A stretch of DNA of 64,000 nucleotides, from the NCBI GenBank assembly GCA_029891345.1, contig CM057009.1, positions 304,545,166 through 304,609,165 of the forward strand, in the 5' to 3' direction. Below the pieces are notes generated by a model. That model saw nothing but the letters and a program-made list of their open reading frames with translations, was not told the origin of the DNA and searched no databases. Shown here piece after piece: positions 34,555-45,947 of this stretch (position 1 is its first letter; each line of letters starts with the position of its first letter). The translations under genes and the position numbers were made by a program. This stretch comes from Dryococelus australis (Eukaryota; Arthropoda; Insecta; Phasmatodea; Phasmatidae).

Positions 34555-36508
34555 TTGATGCCATCAGGTGAGACACGAGACGAACAATTACACAAATTAC
34601 TTACTGATGATATGGGTGCCAGCGGTGCTCCCAATCACCACACTGTTGAGACGCAGGGTTCTCAGGGAAGCTGTGGGTTCTGTGTGTCCGTCTTACCCGA
34701 GCGTACTTACAATACAAGTTTGCAATACTAAACTTCAATACTAAACCATTTTAACACTTGAAAACACAGGAGACAAGAACCCTGTCATACAAAATAAAAG
34801 AATGAGTCACTGTGAGACTTGTTTTATTTATATCGTGCGTACAAATCACGTGCCATGAAATTTAATGATACAACTCGGTCGTGTCTAGCTAACTCCGCTT
34901 GGGTGCTCCCCAGTCCACAATTACTCTAGCGCACGCCTAGTTGAATGATCTCACCATGGTGTATGAAAACACAATCTTCACAAGGGAAGAGAGTCGACAG
35001 CCGCTAGGGTGGACTGACGATTTTTCCCTGAAGACAGGACACTGTGAATTACATAATGAACCAACTGATGATACATAAACACGTGTGATTACTTGGCATC
35101 ACTAGCGCAAACAAGTTGAGGCTCGCCCTACAGCATGTGGGTAGTGTGGTGACAGCCTATACACATAGCCGGCTAGGACGGAAGTAATATCACCGCACAA
35201 AAATACAAAATTATATAAATACCCTTAGAAGATGATGGGGCATGAGATAAGTATTCACAATAAGCACGCACATACGTGAAAATAAGTTTAGATGGAGTGG
35301 ATACTGCTGAATAAAATTCATAGCGGACCATGTGGCGCAGGTGGAATTGCAATATTTCTTCGTGGAAACGGCAAATTAAACTCTGACAAATTGTTATTCT
35401 TGTTGAGAAAATTATCCTCTTTACGATTAAAGCAGTTACAGGCTTGAAGTAGACCTGAAGGCGGCAAAAGCAAACATTGAAGTGAACGCGTGGTCAAACA
35501 CAAAAGCATCAATTTATGTGAAAATTACACGCAACCCTGAATGACAATACATAGAACCCTGAAATAAATTAATGCACACATAATAGTATACAAATAAGCT
35601 CTCAAAGCACAAAGATAGCGCAGATATAAACTTGGCGGTGGTTAACCACAGGGTTGTACGTGATATGACCGTAAAATACTCAAACATGAAAAATACCCTT
35701 AAATACATACATAAAAACAAAGCCCTTCAAACTACATGCAGCAATAATACAAAAATTAGGATGGAACGCCTTTAGCAGAAGCGGATGGCGTCTGACTCAA
35801 GTTTTGCGGGTCGCACGACCTCTCCGACATCTTTCTCCTCCTTCTCCTCGATTAAGTTGAAAAATGCCACAAGGGCAAAATAAATTAGTTAAATGGAAGC
35901 ATAATGCTGGGGAAATATCTGGCAAAACATAAGTGAAGCAAAGGTTTACCGGTATACTAAAAGTGCTATTGAAATCTACATCAGTGCTCAAAAGTTGTAG
36001 TGCGTACGTGACAGCGTCTTACCTCACCAGCTCTCCTAGACAGACTGCCCAGAGGCAAGTGTCACATGGACCTACCATGGTTGCCTACGAGGTTCACATA
36101 AGCGGAAGTTCTATGCACGCTGAGTAAAACTTTTATGTATTGAAAATTAAAGTGGCACAAATAATTTAAATATTGGTATACATTTTAGAATTTTCTTGTA
36201 AATTTTCTGTGTTATTTTAGTGTCTCTTTATGATGGTGTTCACACCGGAATATTACTGTTCTTAATCTCCATGCAGCGCAGACTTTGAATTCATAACCAA
36301 ATATTTTCAAATTGACAACCACCACTTTAAAACAATTTAAGAGGTTTCAAACCCTGAAAAAGAACACATTTTACACTGCAAAAATAATATTTCATTAGGA
36401 AAGTTCAGCTTTTCGCCTCTTTGCGCACGTGCATATAGACATGACACGTGCGTGGTAAGCGCAGTCATGGGCTCTAGCGCCGCTGGCTGTTAGCCGGCAT
36501 CAAAATGT
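34555..36508 (-). repeat. 1.95-kb repeat, copy B (inverted relative to copy A)
   Basis: The reverse complement aligns with 18858-20815 throughout, starting at 36508 (GCCGGCTAACAGCC, then TAGAGCCCATGA) and ending near 34555 (CTCACCTGATGGCATCAA). A TGGCACCC motif at 34621-34614 corresponds to TGGCGCCC in copy A. A minus/plus pair of frames is recognisable in both copies near the middle (copy A minus strand 20020-19960 reads IALFLCENGKLNSDKILF; copy B plus strand 35350-35410 reads GNGKLNSDKLLFL), so this stretch may once have been coding or be under shared constraint. Divergence between copies is substantial, so these are old, independent insertions. Confidence 0.75.
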
Positions 36509-36589
36509 ATTTAAATTCTACTTGCTTTGACTGTTTTGAAGAGAAGTCTGTTAAACTAGTAACTTATTCTTATCAGTATGTTTTGCATT

Positions 36590-36915
36590 GTCTGGATTTC
36601 CTTAAATACATCTGGATTTCCTTAAATACACCTGTAACCTCCTCCACACTGTGAACCTCCTGTACCATTACTTATGAGAGTACTAAGAGAGTTGAATTAT
36701 TGCTGTGTACTGCTTTATTAAGCCTCTTGTTAGCTTCCTCGAAGAGTCTGTCGGGTCGTTTTCTCTTCATCATCCTTTCTCTACACCAGGAAGAAGAGAA
36801 TCTGAATTGTTTTATAGTTACAGTTGTACAATATTATCGGACTGGAAAGTAACTTCCCTGAATTTTTGGATGGTTACAGCTGTATGATGTTATTGGACTG
36901 GAAAGTAACTTTTGT
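36590..36915 (+). repeat. Small tandem duplications
   Basis: The 21-bp word CATCTGGATTTCCTTAAATA is repeated directly at about 36593-36633. Further on, a ~55-bp unit is duplicated: ACAG-TGTA...TTAT-GGACTGGAAAGTAACTT at 36819-36853 and 36874-36909. Confidence 0.75.
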
Positions 36916-37086
36916 AAAGAAAATCTATTAAGACGCTATTTAATTTTTCATGATTAAAATATTGTGCCATATAAATAAACTTTTTGTTTTTCTAATGTAT
37001 TTACAGATTTAGTTACACATCTGGTCTCAAAATATTAATTAGTGTCAGAGTAACAACCATGACTTTTAATGAAATAGCTTAATTAC

Positions 37087-37445
37087 TCATCTGCTGTTAT
37101 AAGCTATCACCTGTGAAATAATATGTTTCACCATTTTCATGAACCAATGAGAATTCTGGTACTCTAATACTGGAAGAAAAAAAAAAAAGCACCATATTAT
37201 TTTAGCAAGAGAGAACCACCGCAGTGCAGTGTTTTGAAAAGCACTTCCCATCCTCATAACATTTTCTAGCATTTTAAGTTTCCCCCTCCGAAAAATTGGT
37301 CTATGTATGCCACTTATCATCACTCTCAATTTCTCTTCATCTATTGCAATTTTATATTGTGCTTTCTCCATTTCTTTTATGTGCTTTTTATGATGATGCT
37401 CTTTTTTTTCTCTCTTCTTCCTTTGTTTCCATTTCTTCTTCTTTT
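37087..37445 (-). pseudogene. Unrecognised charged coding-like remnant
   Basis: The minus strand reads KKLKEEEMETKEEERKKR (37440-37390), stops, and continues after a shift as MEKAQYKIAIDEEKLRVMIS (37371-37312) followed by RRGKLKMLENVMRMGSAFQN. The Lys/Glu-rich text suggests a helical or coiled-coil segment. No family is recognised. It may be a retrocopy or transposon fragment, or a chance result of the polypurine strand. Confidence 0.3.
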
Positions 37446-37879
37446 AACTTCTTAGTCCTCCAGATATGTTTTGTAACAACTATATGCTGATTGTGCTATT
37501 ATAAGAAGATATCCTGTATTAGAAACAATCTTAATCTTCATTGAATAGTTTCATTGTATTGTTGCATGCTCGTTGCTCTGCAACGCTTCCTTGCCCCATC
37601 CTGCTCGATTGAGCGAAACAGTGTGTCAAAGACAAAGTGGTAACCCAAGGAGAGTGCAGAGATTTACAAAGGTTTGACACAGCACATACCAGATAAGCCT
37701 AATGGGACTTGTGCACTCCCATCCTTGAGCAGATAGAATTTCTGGGATTATCATTACAAGAATGTTCTGGTCATCTACCTAACATCTCTGTGATACTCGG
37801 GGTGTAGGAAACCTTCTAGATCAGGCCATCGAGATTATTTAAGCTGCAACAGGCCTCCATGCCAACAGTCTAAAGATTG

Positions 37880-38140
37880 GAGGATTGTAAATCCTTTAAA
37901 AGCCAGGTATATGAAAACAGCAGCGACAAGCCAACAAAGTGATGAGTGGCAACAAGTGACCAGCGAGAGACTGCAAGCATCATTAGAGAGAGAGAGAGAT
38001 CAACATGCATGAATACTGAAGTGGATATGAGTGACAAACCTTTGGAATGATGACAATAGACAAATTGAATTTATATGTGTAAATAATAAGTGCGAATAAG
38101 GTGACAAACCAATATTCAGAGACTTATAAGGACTTTAACT
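37880..38140 (+). repeat. LTR-like direct repeat, left copy
   Basis: Contains CTTTAAAAGCCAGGTATATGA (promoter-like) followed by AGCGACAAGCCAAC text, an (AG)n run, then ATGATGACAATAGACAAATT, GTAAATAATAAGTGCGAATA and GGACTTTAACTAGAATTGAT. The later words recur in the same order at 41405-41600. It may be the left LTR of an old element or simply a second repeat copy. Confidence 0.4.
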
Positions 38141-38569
38141 AGAATTGATCCCTCACTAACTAGGGTACACTCCTCGCATCTTTTAATGGTACTTTTTACA
38201 ATCATGACAGCATTGGGATTTACACACTGAAGCTCTCTCATCTGCGAGAAATCAGGATGATACTATAAACCCATGCTCTATATCAGCACTACCATGTGAC
38301 ATGATCAATGCAGCCTTCACCAAAATGGTGTTTTGTCTCATCCATGCTGTTCTTGAGTTCAAAGCAATGTGTTTACTATGCCACAATATTTTTCAAGCTG
38401 AAGCATCTTACACTCATGAAGCAAATCCTTATAAACATCCAAATAGAATGATTTAGTGAAAAAAATTCACTCTTTCTGAAGCTCTGTTATGAAGTCCTTA
38501 TCTTTGGTTCAACACAAATTTACAGTGGACTACTCTGTCATGTATTTTGTATTTTTACACAGCACTCTT

Positions 38570-39850
38570 AGCCTTACAGCCTTACCGCGCTTCGGCCTCC
38601 CAATAGGCGAGGAAGTGGAATCACGTCCTCTAAACGCAAGGAGGCCACAATTAATGCGACCGGTGGCCAAACCCAAAGCCCAAGCCCAAGCCCAAGCCTG
38701 GCACGTCTACACATCTTTGCCCCCTCTACCACAGAGGTTCTGAGATCTTCGTCCACAGAAACCAAGCGTGTGGTCTGGCCGGGGTCCTATCCATACCCTT
38801 AGTGCCTTTCCAGGACACAACCTGAGCAGGTTGCCGCTCACTGCCCGGCCTGTCATCGAAAGTGGGGATCTCTCCAGACCTCCTCCAGCATACGGAGTTA
38901 ACCACTACCAGCACGAGTCCAACCCTATGATCGGACACCAGAGAGAACCTCATGGTGGGGCCAACCAAACGTCCTGTGCTACCACTTATTTTCCATAGCA
39001 CTTGTGGGTTATTCATGGCCGACATTATCCCCTGAATGGACTGGCAAGAGGAATTCCATTCCACAAGTGGTTGAGAAGACCTCACCAGACATAGCCTTAC
39101 ACCCAATGAAGGGCTGGTCACACTCCACTCCCTCGGAGCCACATCCCAAGTGGCCGGGAATTGCTATAACCCAGAGTGGCCACCACCCCGGCGGCCGGGC
39201 ACAAGAGAGCAGTCGGGACCCCTCCCCGGTGTTGCAGCTCTGAAATTGAGAGTTTATATCATATATAGTCATATATTTTCCATAGTTTCATTACTGCAAC
39301 CAAGCCATTGCTCCCTCGACCACAGAGGTGTTATGTGACCAATTCCCAGTACGGGGAGGTGTCAACCGCACTCCATTCCATATCTTTGTGCTTCTTCTTT
39401 GAAGTACAGACTTTGGGCCCCAACGGCCTAAGTGCTACATGGTCCAACATCTCGCTAAGTGTCAAGCCTTGGTACCAGCTATCGGTCCAACCATCATGGT
39501 AGATACCCCTCGCCAGTTACGAGAACTCTGGCAACCCATAGGGAATGGGCGGGGTTGCCCAATCTGTTAAGCGACTAACAGGGGTGACCCGAGAAGCCTT
39601 GGGTCGCCTTGAGTGGAGAGAGGCTATAAGAGACGCATCATCCACCCTGTGCAGGTTGTGTGTGGTGCATACCTAGCTCGGCATACTATAGCATGGTACT
39701 GTCACATCATCTATCATGCCCAGGACCTTCCTCCTGTCCACTACAACCCAGGGATATCAAATCCCGAATAAATGCCTCACCCAGGAGTCACACAACCCTA
39801 GACAACCCAACACACAGACAATATTTAGGAACTGGCCTTGTCTACAATGA
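38570..39850 (+). repeat. GC-rich repeat R1, long copy
   Basis: A 1.28-kb block far richer in G+C than its surroundings. Its first ~320 bp match 9803-10325. It contains a short (AAGCCC)n tandem run at 38676-38697. Open frames occur on both strands (the longest is 138 codons, minus, 39142-38726), but I recognise no domain. The right half has the words AAGCCTTGGTACCAGC, GGGGTTGCCCAATCTG and GAGTGGAGAGAGGCTATA. It ends next to the hAT transposase pseudogene. It could be part of a transposable element or a structural RNA-derived repeat. Confidence 0.65.
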
Positions 39851-39853
39851 AGA

Positions 39854-41178
39854 CTAGGTTAAGACATGTTTGCTAGATTTGATAAAGAATTTTTTTGCAC
39901 AGTCAATAAACTCTAATCTGTCTCTCTCACATATTACTGATAGTTCTGTTGCAACCTTATCCCCACATATTGTATCTTGAATAGGCAGAAGATTCTCTGG
40001 CTTGAAAACATAATTTACATCCAGTTCATCTTTTCAAGTTTACATTCTTTCTTTAGCACTTTCACCAATTTACTTGAGTTAAAAATGTAATACACACACC
40101 AAAGGCTCTTCCTTTTCCAAGAAACATGTAACGTAAATAACCATTTGAGCACTTGATCACACAAAAAGTATCTGAGCTTTCACAGTAATTTCCTATGTTT
40201 TACAAGGTTGTGCACAGGGATAATATCCTCTTTAATCATTATGTAATCTTCTCTTTTTACATGCCAGCAGTTAAAGAATTCATTAACAGAACACACAAGT
40301 TCAGATACACCTCTAATTCTTGCAAAACAGCCATAAAAGCACTATTCAACACATGAATATTACATGTCCCAATCATCACAAGAAGTTTCCTGCTAAAAGA
40401 AATACAGTCTTTGCTGATAAGCCATTCAAACTTCTTATTAAAATTTTGGACTGTAAAGTTCAAACATTAGAAGTTTGTGCCATGGCAAACAATCATCAAT
40501 AACTACATTAATTTTTTTAATAAGTTCTTCTGAAGTAAAGCTATAATAAAAAAGTCTGCAAGTGCTCAGAGGTGGTTTGTTTTCTTTTTCCCCCAGACCA
40601 ATATTGTACACCAATCTGCAACTGTTTACTGCTAACACTGCTGGTGGTTTTATGACAACATAATGAATAATAAGGCTCACTCAACTTATTCAACAAAACC
40701 TGTCTAAAATATAGAGTCAAGGTATACATCCGAAGGTAATTTTATTTTCGCCTACTGAGCGAAAAGTCATTAAAAACTGACAAAAACTCTCCTATAACAT
40801 CACATGACGATGCTGAGTAATTGGAAATCACACAATCACCTAATCAGCTCTGCAGCTGTAGCCTTGTCTCGAACGTAAATTTGCACAGTTCCCACAGTTA
40901 TATCATTAGTACCACTGGCAGATGACAAAGGTCCTATTGCAGGCCGCTGCAGCTGATTTGATGAAATGTTCTGTTTAAATTCTTGTTTATGCTCAGAGAG
41001 AGCTTAAAAAACCCTTGGACCCAATTACAGAACCATAAACTATGTAAAATAATTCTGCACAATTTTTCTTTACCCCATCTCTTAAAGTATCCATTCTCAT
41101 CTTTCCTATCCAACAATTTATTTCTAAAACTGCATTACCCCACATTTTAACCAAGTTAAACAGCAACTGGAACAAAAA
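39854..41178 (-). pseudogene. hAT-type transposase, decayed
   Basis: The minus strand reads, in order: a region with RKDENGYFKRWG or KNCAELFYIV in alternative frames (41175-40990), SEHKQEFKQNISSNQLQRPA and VQIYVRDKATAAELIR (41000-40860), FRQVLLNKLSEPYYSLC (40705-40650), SSKQLQIGVQYWS, then FTSEELIKKINVVIDDC (40530-40480), LVMIGTCNIHVLNSAFMAVL (40380-40320), and finally NYVFKPENLLPIQDTICGDK, VATELS and FFIKSSKHVLT with a stop at 39854-39856. This order matches large insect hAT-family transposase-like proteins: an N-terminal zinc-finger region, the IGTCN-HVLHNAF-like core and a C-terminal ENLLP..D..CGDKV segment. Stops and shifts make it inactive. No ends identified. Confidence 0.7.
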
Positions 41179-41307
41179 TTAATTCAATCCAAGAAATAAT
41201 CACCTTGTAACTAACCCATTTCCCTTTCATTTCAATTTATATATAAATCACCACACCAACAAACCGAAATAATCATAGGAGTTACTTCAATTTTAGTATA
41301 TATACTT

Positions 41308-41362
41308 AACTATCAAGACCCTGATGTTAAGAGCCACCCAAATCTCTTGCTAACTCTCTAGT
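41308..41362 (+). repeat. SINE family 2, 3' fragment in opposite orientation
   Basis: TATCAAGACCCTGATGTTAA followed by GAGCCACCCAAATCTCTTGC is the tail of the SINE, here on the plus strand. The tRNA-like head is missing. This is the only copy in this orientation. Confidence 0.75.
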
Positions 41363-41404
41363 ATACGGATTGAACACATTACTTTAAACTAGTATTTCAA
41401 CCTC

Positions 41405-41740
41405 AAAATTGTAACGACTGCGACCATCAGCACAGCGAACAGTGCGACTGGCACTGGATGTGAGAGTGAAAGACATTACAAATGATGGCAATAAATAGAC
41501 TGAACGTGTGTTAATGATAAGTATGAGTTAGTTGACTATATGCAAACACAGACAATAAGAAGGATGTTAACTAGAGTTAAAATAGATATTAAATATTGTA
41601 GTCACTGAGAAATAGAGAGTGTAATAGTAGAGGTAGAGAGATTAATGCTGTAAATAATAGGTGTGTGAATAAATGAAAATCAAATTTAGTTCTTTTATTT
41701 TTATCAAGACTTCCACCCCTCACAAACTCAGATACGCCCC
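41405..41740 (+). repeat. LTR-like direct repeat, right copy
   Basis: Shares with 37880-38140 the words CAAATGATGGCAATAAATAG, GTTAATGATAAGTATGAGTT and GGATGTTAACTAGAGTTAAA in the same order. It continues to GTGAATAAATGAAAATC and TTCTTTTATTTTTATCAAG, which resembles an LTR polyadenylation region and end. The two copies enclose the R1 repeat and the hAT pseudogene. Confidence 0.4.
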
Positions 41741-44700
41741 TCACGTGCCTTGTAACAGTATTATAATGTATAAGCAGAGAAATGTAAAATCAAAACAGAC
41801 AAAAATTTTCTATAATTTGTATCTCAATTCCTAAATTAAATTTCAATCCTCTATAATTTATGAAAGAGATAGGACTGCGTGCTGGCTCCGCATGTCTACA
41901 AAACTGTATTCTGGTAATGCACCTACTGAAATTGTGGATCCACCTCTGGGCCCCTCATGATTTTATTGCCTGTTCGGATTGGTGTTGTACTCTGGTTGGA
42001 GAATTTTTAACCTGGAGAGGAGCTCTTGTATAATAGGTGGTGAAAGGAGTGGTGTATCACAATCCTCTTGTTTTTACTTTATATTGTAATTAATCTTAAT
42101 ACTGTACAAAAACAGTGTATGCTTACTTCTCAGATTACTCTATTTAAATCATTTAGTTGCTGAGAACCTTGGATAAGATTCATTTTCAAACACTTTAAAG
42201 CACTCCTATATCTTCATGTGATAATCCCATACTATTTAAGGTCATTTAATTTCTATTTATTCCTCCACACCTGCATTTAACAACTTCTTGAGGAATTGTT
42301 AACATAGTTATTTTTGTAGTTCACTTCCATCAACTTCAATTATTACTATAACTAATGCCTTCTACTCTGCAGCTCAGCACATAAAGAATTTTAGTCATCT
42401 TGAGAGGTAGCAGCGAAGGTCGCCATCTCTTGTGATTTAATTAATGACCACGCACGCGCTGCGGTAGAGACGTTTGATTAGAATTCTCTGTGTTCGCTTC
42501 CCTCCACCCTAATTCCCCTTCTGTGCAAGTCACAAGTTTTTATATTGAAGGGGTAGAGTGGTGTCTGGTGTTGGCCCGCTGACCAATTGTTTGTCTTTCT
42601 TCCTTCTACCTCAACCGACACCTGGCTACTTGTCGTGGATCATCACTGATATACATTTTCAATTGGAGCTGAGCGATACGACAAATATCACGTCATGGGC
42701 ACTTGAAAATGAATTGGTGTGGCAATCAGCTTTGCTTCAGTGTGTTTATAATATTTAATATTAATTGTGAGCCAGTAGAGGAAGATAATTCTGTGAGTTA
42801 TGGGCGTTAATTAAATTTTGCATTTTCCGCAGCAAGTGAGATTTTGGTCGTAGTTTCATATTTTTGTAATGTGTGCTTAGCTTGGTTGGGTGTGCAGTGT
42901 AAATGGATTATGTAGAAATTATGTTTAGGCCTGCACCGTCCAAATTTCAGTTTGGCATTATTATGGTACTTGCCCTCATTAATTACATAAAACTTCTGCC
43001 ACCTTTGTTTGTTTAAGAATAAAAAAATATTTAGCTGAAAAAGACATGCTGGCTAACATGGCAAGTCATAAAACAATTTAACATAATATTCACATAATTA
43101 AAAAAGGATTTAAAGGATAGAAATATTACTCAGAGGTATTACGACAAATAACACGAGAATTTAACAAGTTGGTAGTTGGAATATATTATAACAGAAGGTT
43201 AAATTCTCAACAACTGCATTTGACATATCCGAGTATCATAGTGCAAACTCATGACTTTTAGATTCACATAACAAAAACATATTTTACAAAAAGATTAACA
43301 ACAGTGAACATAAAGTTATTTAATCATATCTCTAATATATTTTGCTAAAGAGATAAAAAAAAATAAAACGGGATCCCTTAGATACAATTGGAGTTAATAT
43401 AATTAAGATTACGACACAGCTCAGCCAATCATTAGAAGAAAAAATTTTAATCCTGTACTTTACAATCATTATTGTTTTCACTGCATAGGTAATAACTTTT
43501 TAAACTGTATTGCGACCTTTCTTTGGTTCAAACAACAAAATTGTTTTATAATAAATTAAAGTACTATGGTAAGTTCATATCTGTGCTCCAAATAAAATCA
43601 GTGGCGATGGTCCAGCTGGTTACATGACGTGAATTGAGGTCAATCCAAATGAGAAACTGCACTGACTGACATGGTAACGGGATGAAACTTGAAAGCCGGA
43701 CACGGAACCGGCTACATCAGCTTCCCACGCACAGCAAATGAAGAGGGAATGGAAACTATGATGAACTACATATTGAAAACTCTAAAAAAAATTGAACAGA
43801 TGGGAATGTGGAAAATTAGTTTCAGTAACTCGCGGATAAGAATTTTAGGTAAAACCAGAGTATCTCACCCATACTGGAGGTTGGAAAAACTTGCCAAGGT
43901 GTTGAACTTACTAACAACCATGACTAAAAAAACAAAATATATAACTAAATTGCTACATTCTTCGCTACGGCACTACAAATTAACCTAAACTACCAACTAC
44001 ATTGTAGTTGGTACAAAAGTGCCTCGAAGACTACATTCCTTGTAGAAAAACTCCAACTCCACTGCCTGCCGAGAAAAATGTGTATGTAACATTAAGTGCC
44101 AGTAGATGAGTAATGTGCCGAAAATGCGTACAATGAGAATATGCGGCTAGTTAGCAGTGCTCTGTGACAGCGACATAAACTAAAAAAGTAGTTCCAACAC
44201 TCCCGATAAATAGTGCGACTATGTACCAGCGCCACTCCGGGGCTTAAAATTGTTGTTTTAGCGAGTCCAAAGGGCACGTGGCTACAATTCACTCTCGTCA
44301 GAAGCTGCTCTTGCCGACCTGTGTATAGCATGAAATTTAAGGCGTAAACGTGACAGAAATTGATGCAACAGTATCTGACAGTTCACTTAACAATGTGGTA
44401 GAGCCACCAAGCCAGCTCAAATGTAGTGTGTCTAAGCTTTTCGGCGGTCTCTCTCTTGTTTGGATGTTGGCCATGATGCAAAATTAACTCGTAAGCCTCA
44501 CACAAAAAAAAGGTGAGTAATTAGCAAACCACTAAGTTAGAATTCCCTACACTTGGTTGGAAAAGACTAAATTCAAATAAGTCCAAACAAAAATGAACTT
44601 CACAAAATTCCAATTATTCTAAAAGAACAAAAATATATCCAGCTGGTCACCAATAATTATCCCAATTTATAAAATTCACCTCAAAACTGTATATAAAGTA

Positions 44701-45947
44701 CAATCAAAACTTAAATTGTGTATGATAAAAAAAAACTTTTACTATATGCTACTCATCATCTTTTGTTTAGATAGGAATTAGAATTACACAAAAAGGAAAC
44801 TGAATTGATTTCCCATGCATGCATATAAGACAGACTGAAGCCAGGTATGTTTTTCCATGCCGTGCAAACCCCTCACATTAAAGTGATATTACAAATAACT
44901 GATAATAGAGTACAACAAGTAACTGATAATAGAGTACTAAGTCTTAGTTTTATTGGTACTTCTTAATGCTGTGATGTGCAGGCACTGTTTATGTAACACT
45001 ATAAATGAATGTGGATTTGGCCATTACCAGGTATTTGAAGTTTAGCAATGCCTATAAGTTTAGCATTAGTTTCAGTTTTGTAACTTACGAAAGGTGTCAC
45101 GTAAAATATTAAATGTTGTAAACATAATTTTGGTTCAGTCAAATTGAGTGAGACATCATTGGTCACATTCTAACATGCGTCAAGAGCACTTGTGTGCTAT
45201 TGAATACCTTTGCATTTCAGAAGTACAATTTTTTTCCAGTGCTCTTAATTTTTATTTTGCGAGCACGAAAAATTTGTTTATGGTGTGTAAGTATAAAGTA
45301 TTGAATGGTTTTCCTGCAAGGAATTTTATTACAGTGCATTTGTAAACGAGTCTGTGATATCCATCATTTGGTGCCATATAATGTATTGTAATTGAAGTAT
45401 TTTATTTTATAAAAGGCACATTTTATTAAATTCCCAATGTATTACCATTCGGCTTTAAAGTACTCTAAATGTAATCAATCAGTTTTGCATTGTGTTTACT
45501 GGGCCTTTGAAAATAAGAGTATAAAGTGTTTTAAATATTTAATTATTGTTAATTGAACCTAATGGTAGTTCAATCTGGCTTTGCTATGGAGCAGATCTGT
45601 TGCTAACAAAAGGAATGCCAAAAGTGGAGGGCTCAGCCATTATCAACTTTAAAGTTTGTACAGTGACTTTGTGTCATAAGCCAGCCAAACCTGAAATAAT
45701 GTCAGCACGACAGAACTGAGGCCATAATCATTTGAGAGAAGGAAACTAGTAACCCTATAATTGTCTTTGCAGTGCAGCAAACTTCAACAGTTAAGGAAGG
45801 GTGGCAACATTGGTTGTAAATAGAAACTAAGCAACATGGCAGTCAAGCCTGCCACTAACCAGACCATAAAGGAAACAGCAATGTGTTCATGTGATTTTAG
45901 TCATAAGGTTGTTGGTTTGTGCTACAGGTAAAAGCTCGGTTTTATAT
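41741..45947. other. Long stretch without recognised gene
   Basis: GC-richer patches with CG dinucleotides occur at 42400-42720 and 43610-44480. They hold open frames (43689-43988 plus, 44331-44092 minus) with no recognised motif. The rest is AT-rich. A 23-bp tandem duplication (AACTGATAATAGAGTA twice) lies at 44896-44938. Confidence 0.4.

Noticed and set aside
18858..36508. A Polinton/Maverick with ~2-kb terminal inverted repeats and a 13.7-kb interior
   Set aside because: The interior holds a host ARM exon and unrelated transposons, and no DNA polymerase B, integrase, ATPase or capsid genes. The copies are too diverged for one recent element.
38726..39142. 138-codon minus-strand frame as a protein-coding gene
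   Set aside because: It sits in a GC-rich repeat where both strands are open and the partial copy at 9803-10325 does not keep the frame. No motif seen.
43689..43988. 99-codon plus-strand frame
   Set aside because: Needs a non-ATG start in this reading and shows no recognised domain; kept only as an unassigned patch.
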